This document shows, in pieces, positions 7,186 to 15,118 of a stretch of 17,898 nucleotides of DNA; positions within the stretch are counted from its first letter, which is position 1; the number at the start of each line of letters is the position of its first letter. The notes under the pieces were generated by a model. The model had not been told where the DNA came from. It saw only the letters and a program-made list of their open reading frames with translations, and did no database searches. Origin of the DNA: Lachnospiraceae bacterium UBA5899 (lineage in GTDB: Bacteria; Bacillota; Clostridia; Lachnospirales; Lachnospiraceae); assembly GCA_002432425.1 (NCBI GenBank), contig DJEL01000046.1, positions 1 through 17,898 of the forward strand, in the 5' to 3' direction. The position numbers were made by a program, and so were the translations under genes.

Positions 7186-7989
7186 TCACGCCAGTATGTC
7201 CTGCAGTCCATCTTTTTCGGTCATGTGCATGAACTTCTGTAAATCCACCACACTCCGGTTAAACAGCATCAGCATTTGTTTGCCGTCCTTCTGCGGATAG
7301 AGTCTGTCGGCATGAAAATGTCCGAACGCCCATCGTTTATAAGAAAGACCTTCCTCTATTTCACCCAGGTATTGCTCCATCCGCTTATCCACCGTCTCCT
7401 GGTTAATATAAGGCAAAAACAAATCCCGCGGTTCATAAGATATCGGACAGGTATGGGATATCACCAGGTCAAATTCCAGTTCCTCCGTCTTTATCTTTCT
7501 GCCTGTGTTCATTTCTTCCTCCGACAACTGCTCATCCTCAAACCATGCCCAGCCATGGCTTAACCGATACCATTTGTCCACACTGTAAGCTCCCGGAATT
7601 GAAAATGTTTTGTAACCGTAAAATTCATATACAGCGGGTCCGTCGGATAAGTATTCTATATGCGGGAATTTCTTTTCCACATAAATTTCGCCGCCGTATT
7701 TCTTTTTTGATTCCCATTTTTCCGGGTTCATCTCCATTACCTTCTGCACTCTTGCCTCATGATTTCCCCTGAGGCAGATGTAGGTAAACGGGTACCTGGA
7801 AAGTGCCTTCTTAAACCTTGCATCCTGCTGACCCTGCAGAGCATAATTTGCCCCCACATCCCCCAGTAGAATGATATGATTGTTTCCGGCATCCAACTGC
7901 AAACGCTCTTTATTCTTTTCGTAAAAATTCCGGATTACCTCCGGTTTGCCGTGAATATCGCCTAACAGGAACCATCTTTCCTTTTCCAT
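7186..7989 (-). CDS. calcineurin-like metallophosphoesterase
   Basis: A 267-residue cytosolic phosphoesterase of the calcineurin-like superfamily. The di-metal site motifs occur in order: GDIHG (10-14), GDVG (43-46), RGNHE (74-78), SHTCP near 180 and GHFHAD near 221. Substrates in this superfamily range from phosphoproteins to nucleotides and cannot be told here. An upstream in-frame ATG at 8007 would add six residues (MKTEAA); the ATG at 7989 has GGAGG five bases before it and starts just ahead of the first conserved strand, so I prefer it, with moderate certainty. It has its own promoter and is insulated from purC by a strong terminator. About 31 open codons follow its TGA in the same frame; I treat these as chance. 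Confidence 0.9.
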   Translation of the reverse strand: MEKERWFLLGDIHGKPEVIRNFYEKNKERLQLDAGNNHIILLGDVGANYALQGQQDARFKKALSRYPFTYICLRGNHEARVQKVMEMNPEKWESKKKYGGEIYVEKKFPHIEYLSDGPAVYEFYGYKTFSIPGAYSVDKWYRLSHGWAWFEDEQLSEEEMNTGRKIKTEELEFDLVISHTCPISYEPRDLFLPYINQETVDKRMEQYLGEIEEGLSYKRWAFGHFHADRLYPQKDGKQMLMLFNRSVVDLQKFMHMTEKDGLQDILA

Positions 7990-8048
7990 AGCGGCCTCCG
8001 TTTTCATAAATCTTCTCTCAAGATGTCTTCTTTTATCGTTCTGCTATC

Positions 8049-8077
8049 ATTTTAAGTGAGAATACCCGATTTGTCAT
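8049..8077 (-). promoter_or_regulatory. promoter of the metallophosphoesterase gene
   Basis: On the minus strand, ATGACA (8072-8077) and TAAAAT (8049-8054) are 17 bases apart, each one mismatch from consensus. The pair lies between the purC terminator and the phosphoesterase start codon. Confidence 0.6.
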
Positions 8078-8101
8078 TGAACGCATAGTTTAAGGTACAT
8101 A

Positions 8102-8138
8102 GCAAAAAACGCAGAGCCTTCTTACAAAGCCCTGCGTT
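8102..8138 (-). terminator. rho-independent terminator of purC
   Basis: Minus-strand AACGCAGGGC (8129-8138) pairs with GCTCTGCGTT (8108-8117), a 10-bp stem with one G-U pair, followed by a T tract (8104-8109). It begins 20 bases after the purC stop. This is the clearest terminator in the window. Confidence 0.9.
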
Positions 8139-8158
8139 CACATTTCCAGTATAAACTT

Positions 8159-9034
8159 TTACTTTCCGAGCGGCTTGCCGGTCAGTTTTTCATAGCCTTC
8201 GAGATAAATGTCGATGGTCCTCTGTGCCACATCTTCGGGAAGCTTCCAGCCCTTTTCGGGATTGGCTTTCAGCCAGTCGCGGGCAAACTGCTTGTCGAAG
8301 GAAGGCTGTCCGTGGCCGGGTTCGTAAACATCGGCAGGCCAGAAACGGGAGCTGTCGGGGGTCAGCATTTCATCGCCCAGTACCACATTGCCGTTTTCAT
8401 CCAGACCGAATTCAAACTTGGTATCGGCGATAATGATGCCTCTTGTCAGGGCATATTCCGCACACTTCTTGTAAAGAGCAATGGTGTAATCCTTAATCTT
8501 GGTTGCGTATTCCTCGCCCTTGCCGGGGAAGTACTTTTCCAGATGGGCAATGCTCTGCTCGAAAGAAATATTTTCATCATGGTCGCCAATCTCGGCTTTG
8601 GTAGAAGGGGTGTAAATGGGTTCAGGCAGCTTGTCGGACTCCTTTAAGCCTTCGGGAAGCTTGATACCGCAAACGGTTCCGTTTTCCTTGTAGCTTGCCC
8701 AGCCGCTGCCGGTGATGTAGCCGCGGACAATGCATTCGATAGGAAGCATCTGCAGCTTTCGGCACATCATGCTGTTTCCGTCAAATTTCTCCTGCTGGAA
8801 AAATTCCGGCATATCCTTTACATCCACAGAAATCATATGGTTGGGAATAATGTCCTCGGTCATGTCAAACCAGAACTTGGACATCTGTGTCAGCACGGTT
8901 CCCTTTTTGGAAATGATATTGTCCAGAATTACGTCGAAACAACTGATACGGTCGGTTGCTACCATAATCAGGCTGTCTCCGTTGTCATAAATCTCGCGTA
9001 CTTTACCTTCTTTGATTGGCTTTAATTCCTGCAT
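8159..9034 (-). CDS. purC: phosphoribosylaminoimidazole-succinocarboxamide synthase (SAICAR synthetase)
   Basis: PurC joins CAIR and aspartate with ATP to make SAICAR, a step of de novo purine synthesis in the cytosol. The 291-residue protein is full length for the bacterial type. It opens with the ATP-grasp-like KPIKEGKVREIYD, and contains ATDRISCFDVIL, the family signature IECIVRGYITGSGWASY near residue 100, STKAEIGDHDENIS near 150 and DTKFEFGLD near 206. Start: ATG with AAGGAG seven bases upstream. It is monocistronic here: its own promoter, a strong terminator, and no other pur gene in the window. The leader from the predicted start is about 45-50 bases, too short for a purine riboswitch, and none is recognisable. 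Confidence 0.97.
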   Translation of the reverse strand: MQELKPIKEGKVREIYDNGDSLIMVATDRISCFDVILDNIISKKGTVLTQMSKFWFDMTEDIIPNHMISVDVKDMPEFFQQEKFDGNSMMCRKLQMLPIECIVRGYITGSGWASYKENGTVCGIKLPEGLKESDKLPEPIYTPSTKAEIGDHDENISFEQSIAHLEKYFPGKGEEYATKIKDYTIALYKKCAEYALTRGIIIADTKFEFGLDENGNVVLGDEMLTPDSSRFWPADVYEPGHGQPSFDKQFARDWLKANPEKGWKLPEDVAQRTIDIYLEGYEKLTGKPLGK

Positions 9035-9086
9035 GTTTTTTCTCCTTATATTTGAGTGATATTATAATAAACACTTCCATATATGT

Positions 9087-9115
9087 GTGTATCACTTTTT
9101 ATGGTCGGTTGTCAA
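9087..9115 (-). promoter_or_regulatory. probable purC promoter
   Basis: A consensus -35 TTGACA (9110-9115) on the minus strand is followed after 17 bases by ATACAC (9087-9092), a poor -10. The -35 is convincing; the -10 is weak, as expected for a regulated promoter or a mis-set spacing. A TATAAT at about 9062-9067 has no matching -35. Confidence 0.45.
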
Positions 9116-9238
9116 GGTGTAACCCCAAATCCTTTTGTCCGCTTCTTTGCTTTCTCGCCGAAAAATACAACCCATCCGTAATAAAATACCGCTTATGTAT
9201 CTTGTGTTCTCGTTCCCGGCGGTACTGTTTTTCGGCAT
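9092..9238 (-). CDS. possible 48-codon ORF overlapping the helicase stop (TGATG)
   Basis: The helicase stop TGA overlaps an ATG by one base (TGATG), opening a 48-residue basic frame that begins MPKNSTAGNE and ends at TGA 9092-9094. Stop-start overlap would allow re-initiation, but no ribosome binding site is visible, the frame runs into the purC promoter, and an open frame this short is expected by chance about one time in ten. I recognise no family. Confidence 0.15.
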   Translation of the reverse strand: MPKNSTAGNENTRYISGILLRMGCIFRRESKEADKRIWGYTLTTDHKK

Positions 9239-11196
9239 CACTGCACCGGGCGTTTTACTCTGCATGTAACGGGGGCTTCCGGCTTTTTAAGTTCCACTTT
9301 GGTTGCATACGGCAGGGTAACCTGCCATTCTTTGCCCAAAAGTTCTTTGCAGAAGCTATGGGGCTTGCCCGTGGTGAAAACGTACAGCTCGGATTTCGCC
9401 CGGGTTGCCCCCACATAAAACAGACGCCGTTCCTCTTCGTAGGTTTCCCGTTCTTCTCTTGATGCCTTCTCCGGATTTTTTAACATCTGCGCCGGCAGAA
9501 TGCCGTCCGTCACATCCATCAGATACACCGTGTCATACTCCAGTCCCTTGCTGGCATGTATGGTGGACAAAATAAAATTACAGCTATAGTCCGTTTCTTT
9601 CTGCATAAGGATATCCTGCAGTTCCCGCAGTCTTTGCAGAAGTCCCGCCATGGAGTCTTCCCGGCTTCCCAAAATCTGCAGAATTTCTATCTTATCGGCT
9701 TTCAGCCCGCATCGTTCCAGATATTCCTGATACCCCATGTAATACAAAATCCTCTTCACGGCTTTGTCGCCCCGTTCCGTCAGAAGCTGCTGCATGTGCA
9801 TGCGCGTATTCTGCACACTGCTCATGGTATAATCGCTCAGCCCATGGTAACGCACTGCCGCATTCCACACGGAAATGTCCTGTGTTTCGCTGATTCTGGC
9901 TATCTGCAGGGCGTCCTCTTTCCGGATGTAGGTATTGATTTTGTAGTAGACCTGTAAAAAGGTTTCGGCGTCCTTCGGATGCATGGCAAGCTTCATGATA
10001 TTCAGCACATCCAGCACCGTGCGGTGAGTAAAAAAGGAGATTTCCGCGTTGCGCATGCGGTAAGGAATTTCCTTCCGCTCCAGCAAATCAATCAGAGGAA
10101 GGGCGCACTCATGGTCCCGGTAAAGCACCGCCACAGTGTGGGAAGCGCCGGCGGCGGCGCAGTTTTCCGCCACGGCTGCCAGGTAGCGGTACTGGTCGTC
10201 CCTGGTTTTCACCGCTATCTCTTTTACTACTTCCTCTCCGTCCTTTGTTGCCCGCATGTGCTTTTTGTGGCGAAGCGTGTTTTTCTGGATAAAGGTATCG
10301 GCAGCCTTTACGATGCCGGCTCCGGAGCGGAAGTTTTCTTCCATTAAAAGCACCTTGGCGCCGGGGTGGTTTTTCTCAAAGGAAAGCAGTGCCTCCGGGT
10401 ACGCCGCGCGGAAGCCGTAAATGCTCTGGTCCTCATCTCCCACCATAAACAGATTTTCCGTCCTGGATGCAAGCAGGGCTATGATGGCATGCTGGATTTT
10501 GGAAGTGTCCTGCGCCTCGTCCACGCACAGGTACGGAAATTTATCCTGATACAGGCTAAGAAGCTCCGGAAACCGCTGCAGCATGGTGTAGGCATACACC
10601 ATCTGGTCGTCGTAGTCCATCAGCTTCTGCTCCCGGAGCCAGCTATTGTATTCTTTATAAATAGCGGAGATTTTCATATCGGCGGTTTTGTCCAGTTCCC
10701 GGATTTCCGATTCCGTGAGCATGCTGTTTTTGATGTAGGTAATCAGTGTCCGTACCGTCTGCAAATCGCTTTCCGTGGCATATGTCCGTTCCGTCTTCTG
10801 GTAGATTTTCGCTAATGTGTCCGCAATGACTTTTTCATCGTTCAGAAGGGCAAAGGGCGTCCTGCCCGTTTTTCTGCCGTAAGTATGTATGATGCCGGCA
10901 CAGATGCCGTTAATGGTCTTGAAGGTCAGCCTGTCTGCCATATCCGTTCCGAACAGGGAGGCAAAGCGGGCTGCCATGTCCTCGGTCGCCGCCACCGTAT
11001 AGGTCCCCGTCAGAATTTTTTCCGGAGCAATGCCCTTTGCGTAAATCATATAGCCGAGGCGGGTCACCAGCACCGTGGTTTTGCCGGAGCCGGGCACAGC
11101 AAGAAGCAGTACCGGGCCTTCCACACTCTGTACTGCTTCCTTCTGCTGTTCATTTAATTTTTGCGGAAATTTTCTTTCAAATTCCTGCCATTCCAT
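9238..11196 (-). CDS. UvrD/Rep/PcrA-type superfamily 1 ATP-dependent DNA helicase
   Basis: The 652-residue protein carries the SF1A helicase motifs in order: Q-motif region LNEQQKEAVQ (14-23), Walker A AVPGSGKTT (33-41), DEAQD near 227, GDEDQSIYGFR near 253, ENFRSG near 287, the STIHASKGLEYD motif near 545 and VGATRAKSELYV near 600. It is shorter than PcrA/UvrD (about 720-750) and lacks their C-terminal extension, so it belongs to the compact UvrD-like group rather than being clearly PcrA. It unwinds DNA 3' to 5', acting in repair or recombination. Start: ATG preceded by GGAAGGA. The gap to the alpha-galactosidase stop is only 36 bases with no promoter, so it is probably transcribed with the galactoside genes, an unusual pairing. 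A weak hairpin (TACCGC/GCGGTA, 9187-9224) follows it. Confidence 0.93.
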   Translation of the reverse strand: MEWQEFERKFPQKLNEQQKEAVQSVEGPVLLLAVPGSGKTTVLVTRLGYMIYAKGIAPEKILTGTYTVAATEDMAARFASLFGTDMADRLTFKTINGICAGIIHTYGRKTGRTPFALLNDEKVIADTLAKIYQKTERTYATESDLQTVRTLITYIKNSMLTESEIRELDKTADMKISAIYKEYNSWLREQKLMDYDDQMVYAYTMLQRFPELLSLYQDKFPYLCVDEAQDTSKIQHAIIALLASRTENLFMVGDEDQSIYGFRAAYPEALLSFEKNHPGAKVLLMEENFRSGAGIVKAADTFIQKNTLRHKKHMRATKDGEEVVKEIAVKTRDDQYRYLAAVAENCAAAGASHTVAVLYRDHECALPLIDLLERKEIPYRMRNAEISFFTHRTVLDVLNIMKLAMHPKDAETFLQVYYKINTYIRKEDALQIARISETQDISVWNAAVRYHGLSDYTMSSVQNTRMHMQQLLTERGDKAVKRILYYMGYQEYLERCGLKADKIEILQILGSREDSMAGLLQRLRELQDILMQKETDYSCNFILSTIHASKGLEYDTVYLMDVTDGILPAQMLKNPEKASREERETYEEERRLFYVGATRAKSELYVFTTGKPHSFCKELLGKEWQVTLPYATKVELKKPEAPVTCRVKRPVQ

Positions 11197-11232
11197 GTAT
11201 ATTTTCCTTCCAGCGAAGCGACGCAGGTACCT

Positions 11233-13623
11233 TTACTCGGCTTCCATAAAATACATCCGGGATGCAAAATCAGGGAAGAAGCGCACCTCTCCGTTGTAAC
11301 CCGTGCCGCCGAACGCCTGCTTCAGTTTTACTCCATTATACATGAGAACGTCTCCGCACGCCACCAAATCTTCCGTTTCCCCGTCCATTTTTACAAATCG
11401 GGCAATCATATTGTGGGCGAAGGAATCCTGCCGGATGTGAATGGGGGACATGGTGTTGACCAGGTCGCCGAATTCCTTCACATTTATAGAAAGCTTCCGG
11501 TTAGAAAAGTGGTAGAAAAGCTCCGGTGCAAGCCCCTTTGCCCGGTAACAGCCGTACTGCGTATTGGGCTGCACCAGTTTTTGCAGATAAAAGCCCGCTG
11601 CCCGCTTTCGGTCCTCCGTAACTATCGTCCATTCGGTAATATTTCCTTCCGTACCTGCCAGCACACTGCCCTCGCAGGTACCGTCCGTAAAGCTTCTGCC
11701 CCTGTAAAGCTGTCCGAATTGCAGCACATCCCGCCATTCCTTATAAAGAGCAATCTGAACCTTCACCGCCTCAAATTCTTCCTTTTTCATATCGCAGAAA
11801 TTGCATTCATACCCGCAGATGCCGAAGGCTGCCGTCTGGAAACGGGTTTCTAACGGAGTCGTGCGGAGCGTCTGATGATTGGGGCAGGAAGAAACATGGG
11901 CGCTGATAACGGAAGGGGGATAACCGTAGCTGTAACCGGTCTGGATTTCCGCCCGGCACAAGGCATCCGTATTGTCGCTTGCCCAGATTTGCGGAAAATA
12001 ACACAGGATGCCCGGGTCAAAACGGTTGCCGCCCGCCGCGCAGCCCTCAAATAAAATATGGGGGAACTTTTCCGTCAGTTCCTTCATGCAGCGGTACAGA
12101 CCGATGACATACCGGTGCGCCGCTTCTCCCTGTCTGTCCGCCGGAAGCTCTCGGGAATAATAATCCGTAAAAATCCGGTTCATATCCCATTTCACATAGG
12201 CAATGGGCGCCGAAGAAAACAGGCTGCTCATGCTTTCTATGATAAAATCCTGCACATCCTTACGTCCCACATCCAGAAGCCTCTGGTTTCTCCCCTCGGA
12301 ATGGTCCTTGCCCGGTATCTCCATCGCCCATTCCGGGTGCTGCCGGTACAGCTCACTGTCCGTGCTGACCATTTCCGGCTCCACCCAGATGCCGAAGGAA
12401 AGTCCCATATCGTTTATCTTCCGGCAGATGCCCTTTATGCCGCCGGGCAGTTTTTTCGTGTTCACCTGCCAGTCGCCGAGGGAGGATTTGTCGTTGTCAC
12501 GGTGTCCAAACCAGCCGTCATCCATGACAAAAAGCTCAATTCCGGCTTCCTTGCCCGCCTTTGCCAGCGACAGCAGTTTTCTTTCGTTGATGTCAAAATA
12601 GCAGGCTTCCCAACTGTTAAGCAGCACCGGACGCTCCTTTTTCTTCCATTCGCCCCGGACAATATACTCCCGGATAAAACGGTGCATATTCCGGCTCATG
12701 CCGTTATACCCTTCGGGCGAATAGGTCATGAAGGCTTCCGGCGCCTCCAGCTCCTCTCCCTGCGTAAGCTGCCAACTGAAATTCCGTGGGTTAATGCCCG
12801 TTACCAGTCTTGTTTTTCCGTAACCGTTCACTTCCAGGGATTCATAATGGTTGCCGCTGTACACCAGATGAAAGCCGTAGCAGTCCCCGTCATCCTCGCC
12901 GGTCCGCTCCTTTCCCAGCATTACAAACGGATTGGCTCTGCCGGAGGATGTCCCGGTGTAGGACTCATTCACAAACCTGCCCGCCCTGACCGGCACCGCA
13001 TATTTCCGCATTTCTCTTGCCCATGCGCCGTGAAAAGTGGTAAACACAAAATCATTCGCAGGAAAATCCACCTGGCAGCTCATAAGCCGCCTTACCTGCA
13101 CCTTCTCCGTGCCGGGCTGCCGCAGTCTGCTGCGCCTGCAAATCACATCGCATTCACTGTAAATGTCATAGAAAAGTTCCAGAAGAAGCGTGCTGTTTTT
13201 GTCCTTCATGCGGATAACAAGATGCTCCGCGTTTTCTTCGTCCAGCGCATTCGGAAGAGTGGAAAACATCTCTTTTTTCTCTGTTTTTTCAAAGGACTCG
13301 TACACGAAATCCGAAGAAAAACTGCCGTCCTCATACACGATTTCCGCAAACGGCTCCCGGATGTCGCCCTTACCGCCGAAAGAAACCTCCAGACACATAT
13401 CCTCCGGGCTGAAATTTTCATGCTCCCTGTCGTACACGCAGCTGTTCCCGGGCTGGAACGCATGCTGCTCCCGAAGCGGCCGAATGCTGTCCCGCAAAGG
13501 GGACCGCAGGGTTATTTTTCTACCATAATACAGATGCTCCAGTTGTCCCGTAGGAAGCAGGGCAAACGCATAGGTGGTGTGTTCTGTGTGTAATAAAAAG
13601 ATACCGTCTTCTGTCTGTATCAT
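11233..13623 (-). CDS. GH36 alpha-galactosidase
   Basis: A 796-residue alpha-galactosidase that releases alpha-1,6-galactose from melibiose, raffinose-type sugars and related oligosaccharides. An N-terminal beta-sandwich (about 1-300) is followed by the TIM barrel with NSWEACYFD, FVMDDGWFG, the nucleophile Asp in YVKWDMNR near 478 and the acid/base Asp in WASDNTDA near 547, then a C-terminal beta domain. There is no signal peptide, so it acts on imported sugar in the cytosol. It is slightly longer than typical GH36 (about 720-750). The open frame reaches 42 codons further upstream, inside the transporter gene; the ATG at 13623 is chosen because it overlaps the transporter stop as ATGA and follows GGAAAGGAAG. 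Coupling to MelB supports uptake and cleavage as one unit. A gene symbol (aga, melA or rafA) cannot be chosen safely. Confidence 0.95.
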   Translation of the reverse strand: MIQTEDGIFLLHTEHTTYAFALLPTGQLEHLYYGRKITLRSPLRDSIRPLREQHAFQPGNSCVYDREHENFSPEDMCLEVSFGGKGDIREPFAEIVYEDGSFSSDFVYESFEKTEKKEMFSTLPNALDEENAEHLVIRMKDKNSTLLLELFYDIYSECDVICRRSRLRQPGTEKVQVRRLMSCQVDFPANDFVFTTFHGAWAREMRKYAVPVRAGRFVNESYTGTSSGRANPFVMLGKERTGEDDGDCYGFHLVYSGNHYESLEVNGYGKTRLVTGINPRNFSWQLTQGEELEAPEAFMTYSPEGYNGMSRNMHRFIREYIVRGEWKKKERPVLLNSWEACYFDINERKLLSLAKAGKEAGIELFVMDDGWFGHRDNDKSSLGDWQVNTKKLPGGIKGICRKINDMGLSFGIWVEPEMVSTDSELYRQHPEWAMEIPGKDHSEGRNQRLLDVGRKDVQDFIIESMSSLFSSAPIAYVKWDMNRIFTDYYSRELPADRQGEAAHRYVIGLYRCMKELTEKFPHILFEGCAAGGNRFDPGILCYFPQIWASDNTDALCRAEIQTGYSYGYPPSVISAHVSSCPNHQTLRTTPLETRFQTAAFGICGYECNFCDMKKEEFEAVKVQIALYKEWRDVLQFGQLYRGRSFTDGTCEGSVLAGTEGNITEWTIVTEDRKRAAGFYLQKLVQPNTQYGCYRAKGLAPELFYHFSNRKLSINVKEFGDLVNTMSPIHIRQDSFAHNMIARFVKMDGETEDLVACGDVLMYNGVKLKQAFGGTGYNGEVRFFPDFASRMYFMEAE

Positions 13624-15035
13624 ACGGAAGTCTTCCTTTCCTGCAGCTTCGCTTCTATTTCCGCCGTCTTTTCTTCGTTCAGAATGTAATGCTTTTTGAA
13701 TACCACCAGACCCACAAGCAGCACGGCAATGGGAATTAACGTCATGCACATGCGCAGTCCCATGCGGTAGGACGGTGCGATTGCCGTCAGCACTTCCGCC
13801 GTTTCATCCTTTTTAATATGGAATACTTCAATGACAATGGAAGCTGCCAGCGCTGCCACGCCGGACGCTAATTTTACCACGAAGGTCTGCATGGAAAAGA
13901 TAACCGATTCGTCCCGGCGGTTATTTTTCAGTTCCCCGTAGTCCACGGTGTTTGCCAGAAATACCGTTACAATGACGTTCAGCATGCCGATAGCGGACAT
14001 AATGAGGAACGCCGGAATCAGCAACAGGTACACATTTGTACTGCCGGTGAACGTGATAAGCAGCAGGACGAGGTATCCCGCAAACGCCATGGAAAAGCTC
14101 ACATAGAAAATTTTCATGGTGCTTAAAAATTTTCTGAGAACCGGGAAAAGTATCATCATCGCCAGTATCTGGAACGCCCCGCCGAAGGTATTGAACAGGG
14201 TGTAGTTGCTCCCCCATTGCGCCGGGCTGAAATCATACTTAAAGAAATAAATCACCAGGTTGGAGGTAATATACAGAGCCATGTTAATCATGACGATTGC
14301 CACTACCATGGTCATTGCCTGGTCATTCCGAAACAGCGCCTTGAACATATCCTTTACCGTTGCCGTTTGCATGTCAACGGAGGATTTTTCCTTGATGGCA
14401 ATGCAGGTAATGGTGGTAAACAGGACAAACAGAACCGCAATAATCAGGGCAAAATACCGATAACCCAGACGTTCCACCTCAGTTGCCGTGCTGCCGCCCG
14501 CCAGATTTCCCAGCGCCGATACACTGAGCACGGTAACAATGGTAATCAGGGCGGAGCCGACTCCTGCGCAGGAACGTGCCAGCGCCGACAGGTTTTCCCT
14601 CTCTTTTCCGCTCCTCGTAAAGGCGGGAATCATGGACCAGTAGGGAATGTCCATCATGGTGTAGGTAACGCCCCACAAAATATAAGTTGCCGCCGCATAA
14701 GCCACAAGTCCGCCGCCGTTCAATGCGGGAGGCGCCGCGAACATCAGGTAAAGCACAACGGCATTCGCCAGTGTTCCCACAAACAGCCACGGACGGAATT
14801 TGCCCCATTTCGTCTTGGTTTTTGCCACGATAATTCCCATGATGGGGTCGTTGAACGCATCAAAAATACGGGCAATAAACAGGATAACGCCCATCGCCAC
14901 CGCGCTGACGCCCATAATGTCCTGATAGTAATAAAGCACGTAGGAAGCGGACAGCATATACACCATGTCTTTTCCCACTGCCCCAATCCCGTAAGCAAAC
15001 TTTTCTTTTCCGCTGAGTCCCTTCTTTTCTTCCAT
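13620..15035 (-). CDS. MelB-type glycoside-pentoside-hexuronide:cation symporter
   Basis: A 471-residue integral membrane transporter of the GPH family within the major facilitator superfamily, with about 12 hydrophobic segments. Family marks include the N-terminal KEKFAYGIGAVGKD, the cation-site segment RIFDAFNDPIMG near residue 55, KWGKFRPWL, DIPYWSMIPAFT and the late DYGELKNNRRDESVIF segment. These proteins move a sugar such as melibiose with Na+ or H+. The adjacent alpha-galactosidase points to an alpha-galactoside substrate. Start: ATG with a GGAAGGG ribosome binding site upstream. It lies 76 bases after the GT-B-like gene with no promoter between, and overlaps the alpha-galactosidase by four bases (ATGA). 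Sugar and ion specificity are inferred. Confidence 0.93.
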   Translation of the reverse strand: MEEKKGLSGKEKFAYGIGAVGKDMVYMLSASYVLYYYQDIMGVSAVAMGVILFIARIFDAFNDPIMGIIVAKTKTKWGKFRPWLFVGTLANAVVLYLMFAAPPALNGGGLVAYAAATYILWGVTYTMMDIPYWSMIPAFTRSGKERENLSALARSCAGVGSALITIVTVLSVSALGNLAGGSTATEVERLGYRYFALIIAVLFVLFTTITCIAIKEKSSVDMQTATVKDMFKALFRNDQAMTMVVAIVMINMALYITSNLVIYFFKYDFSPAQWGSNYTLFNTFGGAFQILAMMILFPVLRKFLSTMKIFYVSFSMAFAGYLVLLLITFTGSTNVYLLLIPAFLIMSAIGMLNVIVTVFLANTVDYGELKNNRRDESVIFSMQTFVVKLASGVAALAASIVIEVFHIKKDETAEVLTAIAPSYRMGLRMCMTLIPIAVLLVGLVVFKKHYILNEEKTAEIEAKLQERKTSV

Positions 15036-15102
15036 AAATAACCCTTCCCTTTCCTTGAACTGAATGCAGGCATCACCTGCTTCTTTGCCCTGCCGATGAC
15101 TT

Positions 15103-15118
15103 CCGGTATTTTTACCGG
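15103..15118. repeat. short hairpin over the stop codon of the GT-B-like gene
   Basis: CCGGTA (15103-15108) and TACCGG (15113-15118) form a perfect 6-bp stem with a four-base loop that includes part of the stop codon. No U tract follows on the minus strand, so it is not a normal terminator; it may affect mRNA stability between the two genes. Confidence 0.35.

Noticed and set aside
9035..9115. Purine riboswitch upstream of purC
   Set aside because: The leader from the predicted start is under 60 bases and lacks the conserved three-way-junction sequence.
12058..13593. 511-codon open frame on the plus strand opposite the alpha-galactosidase
   Set aside because: It lies wholly antisense to a well-supported GH36 gene in GC-rich DNA, has no recognisable family or ribosome binding site, and reads as low-complexity basic and histidine-rich shadow protein.
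13624..13749. Longer alpha-galactosidase start, 42 codons upstream
   Set aside because: That extension is within the transporter gene and has no family resemblance; the ATGA overlap start fits better.
14217..15041. 274-codon plus-strand frame opposite melB
   Set aside because: Composition rich in His, Asn, Gly and Arg is typical of the antisense of a hydrophobic membrane protein; no promoter or ribosome binding site.
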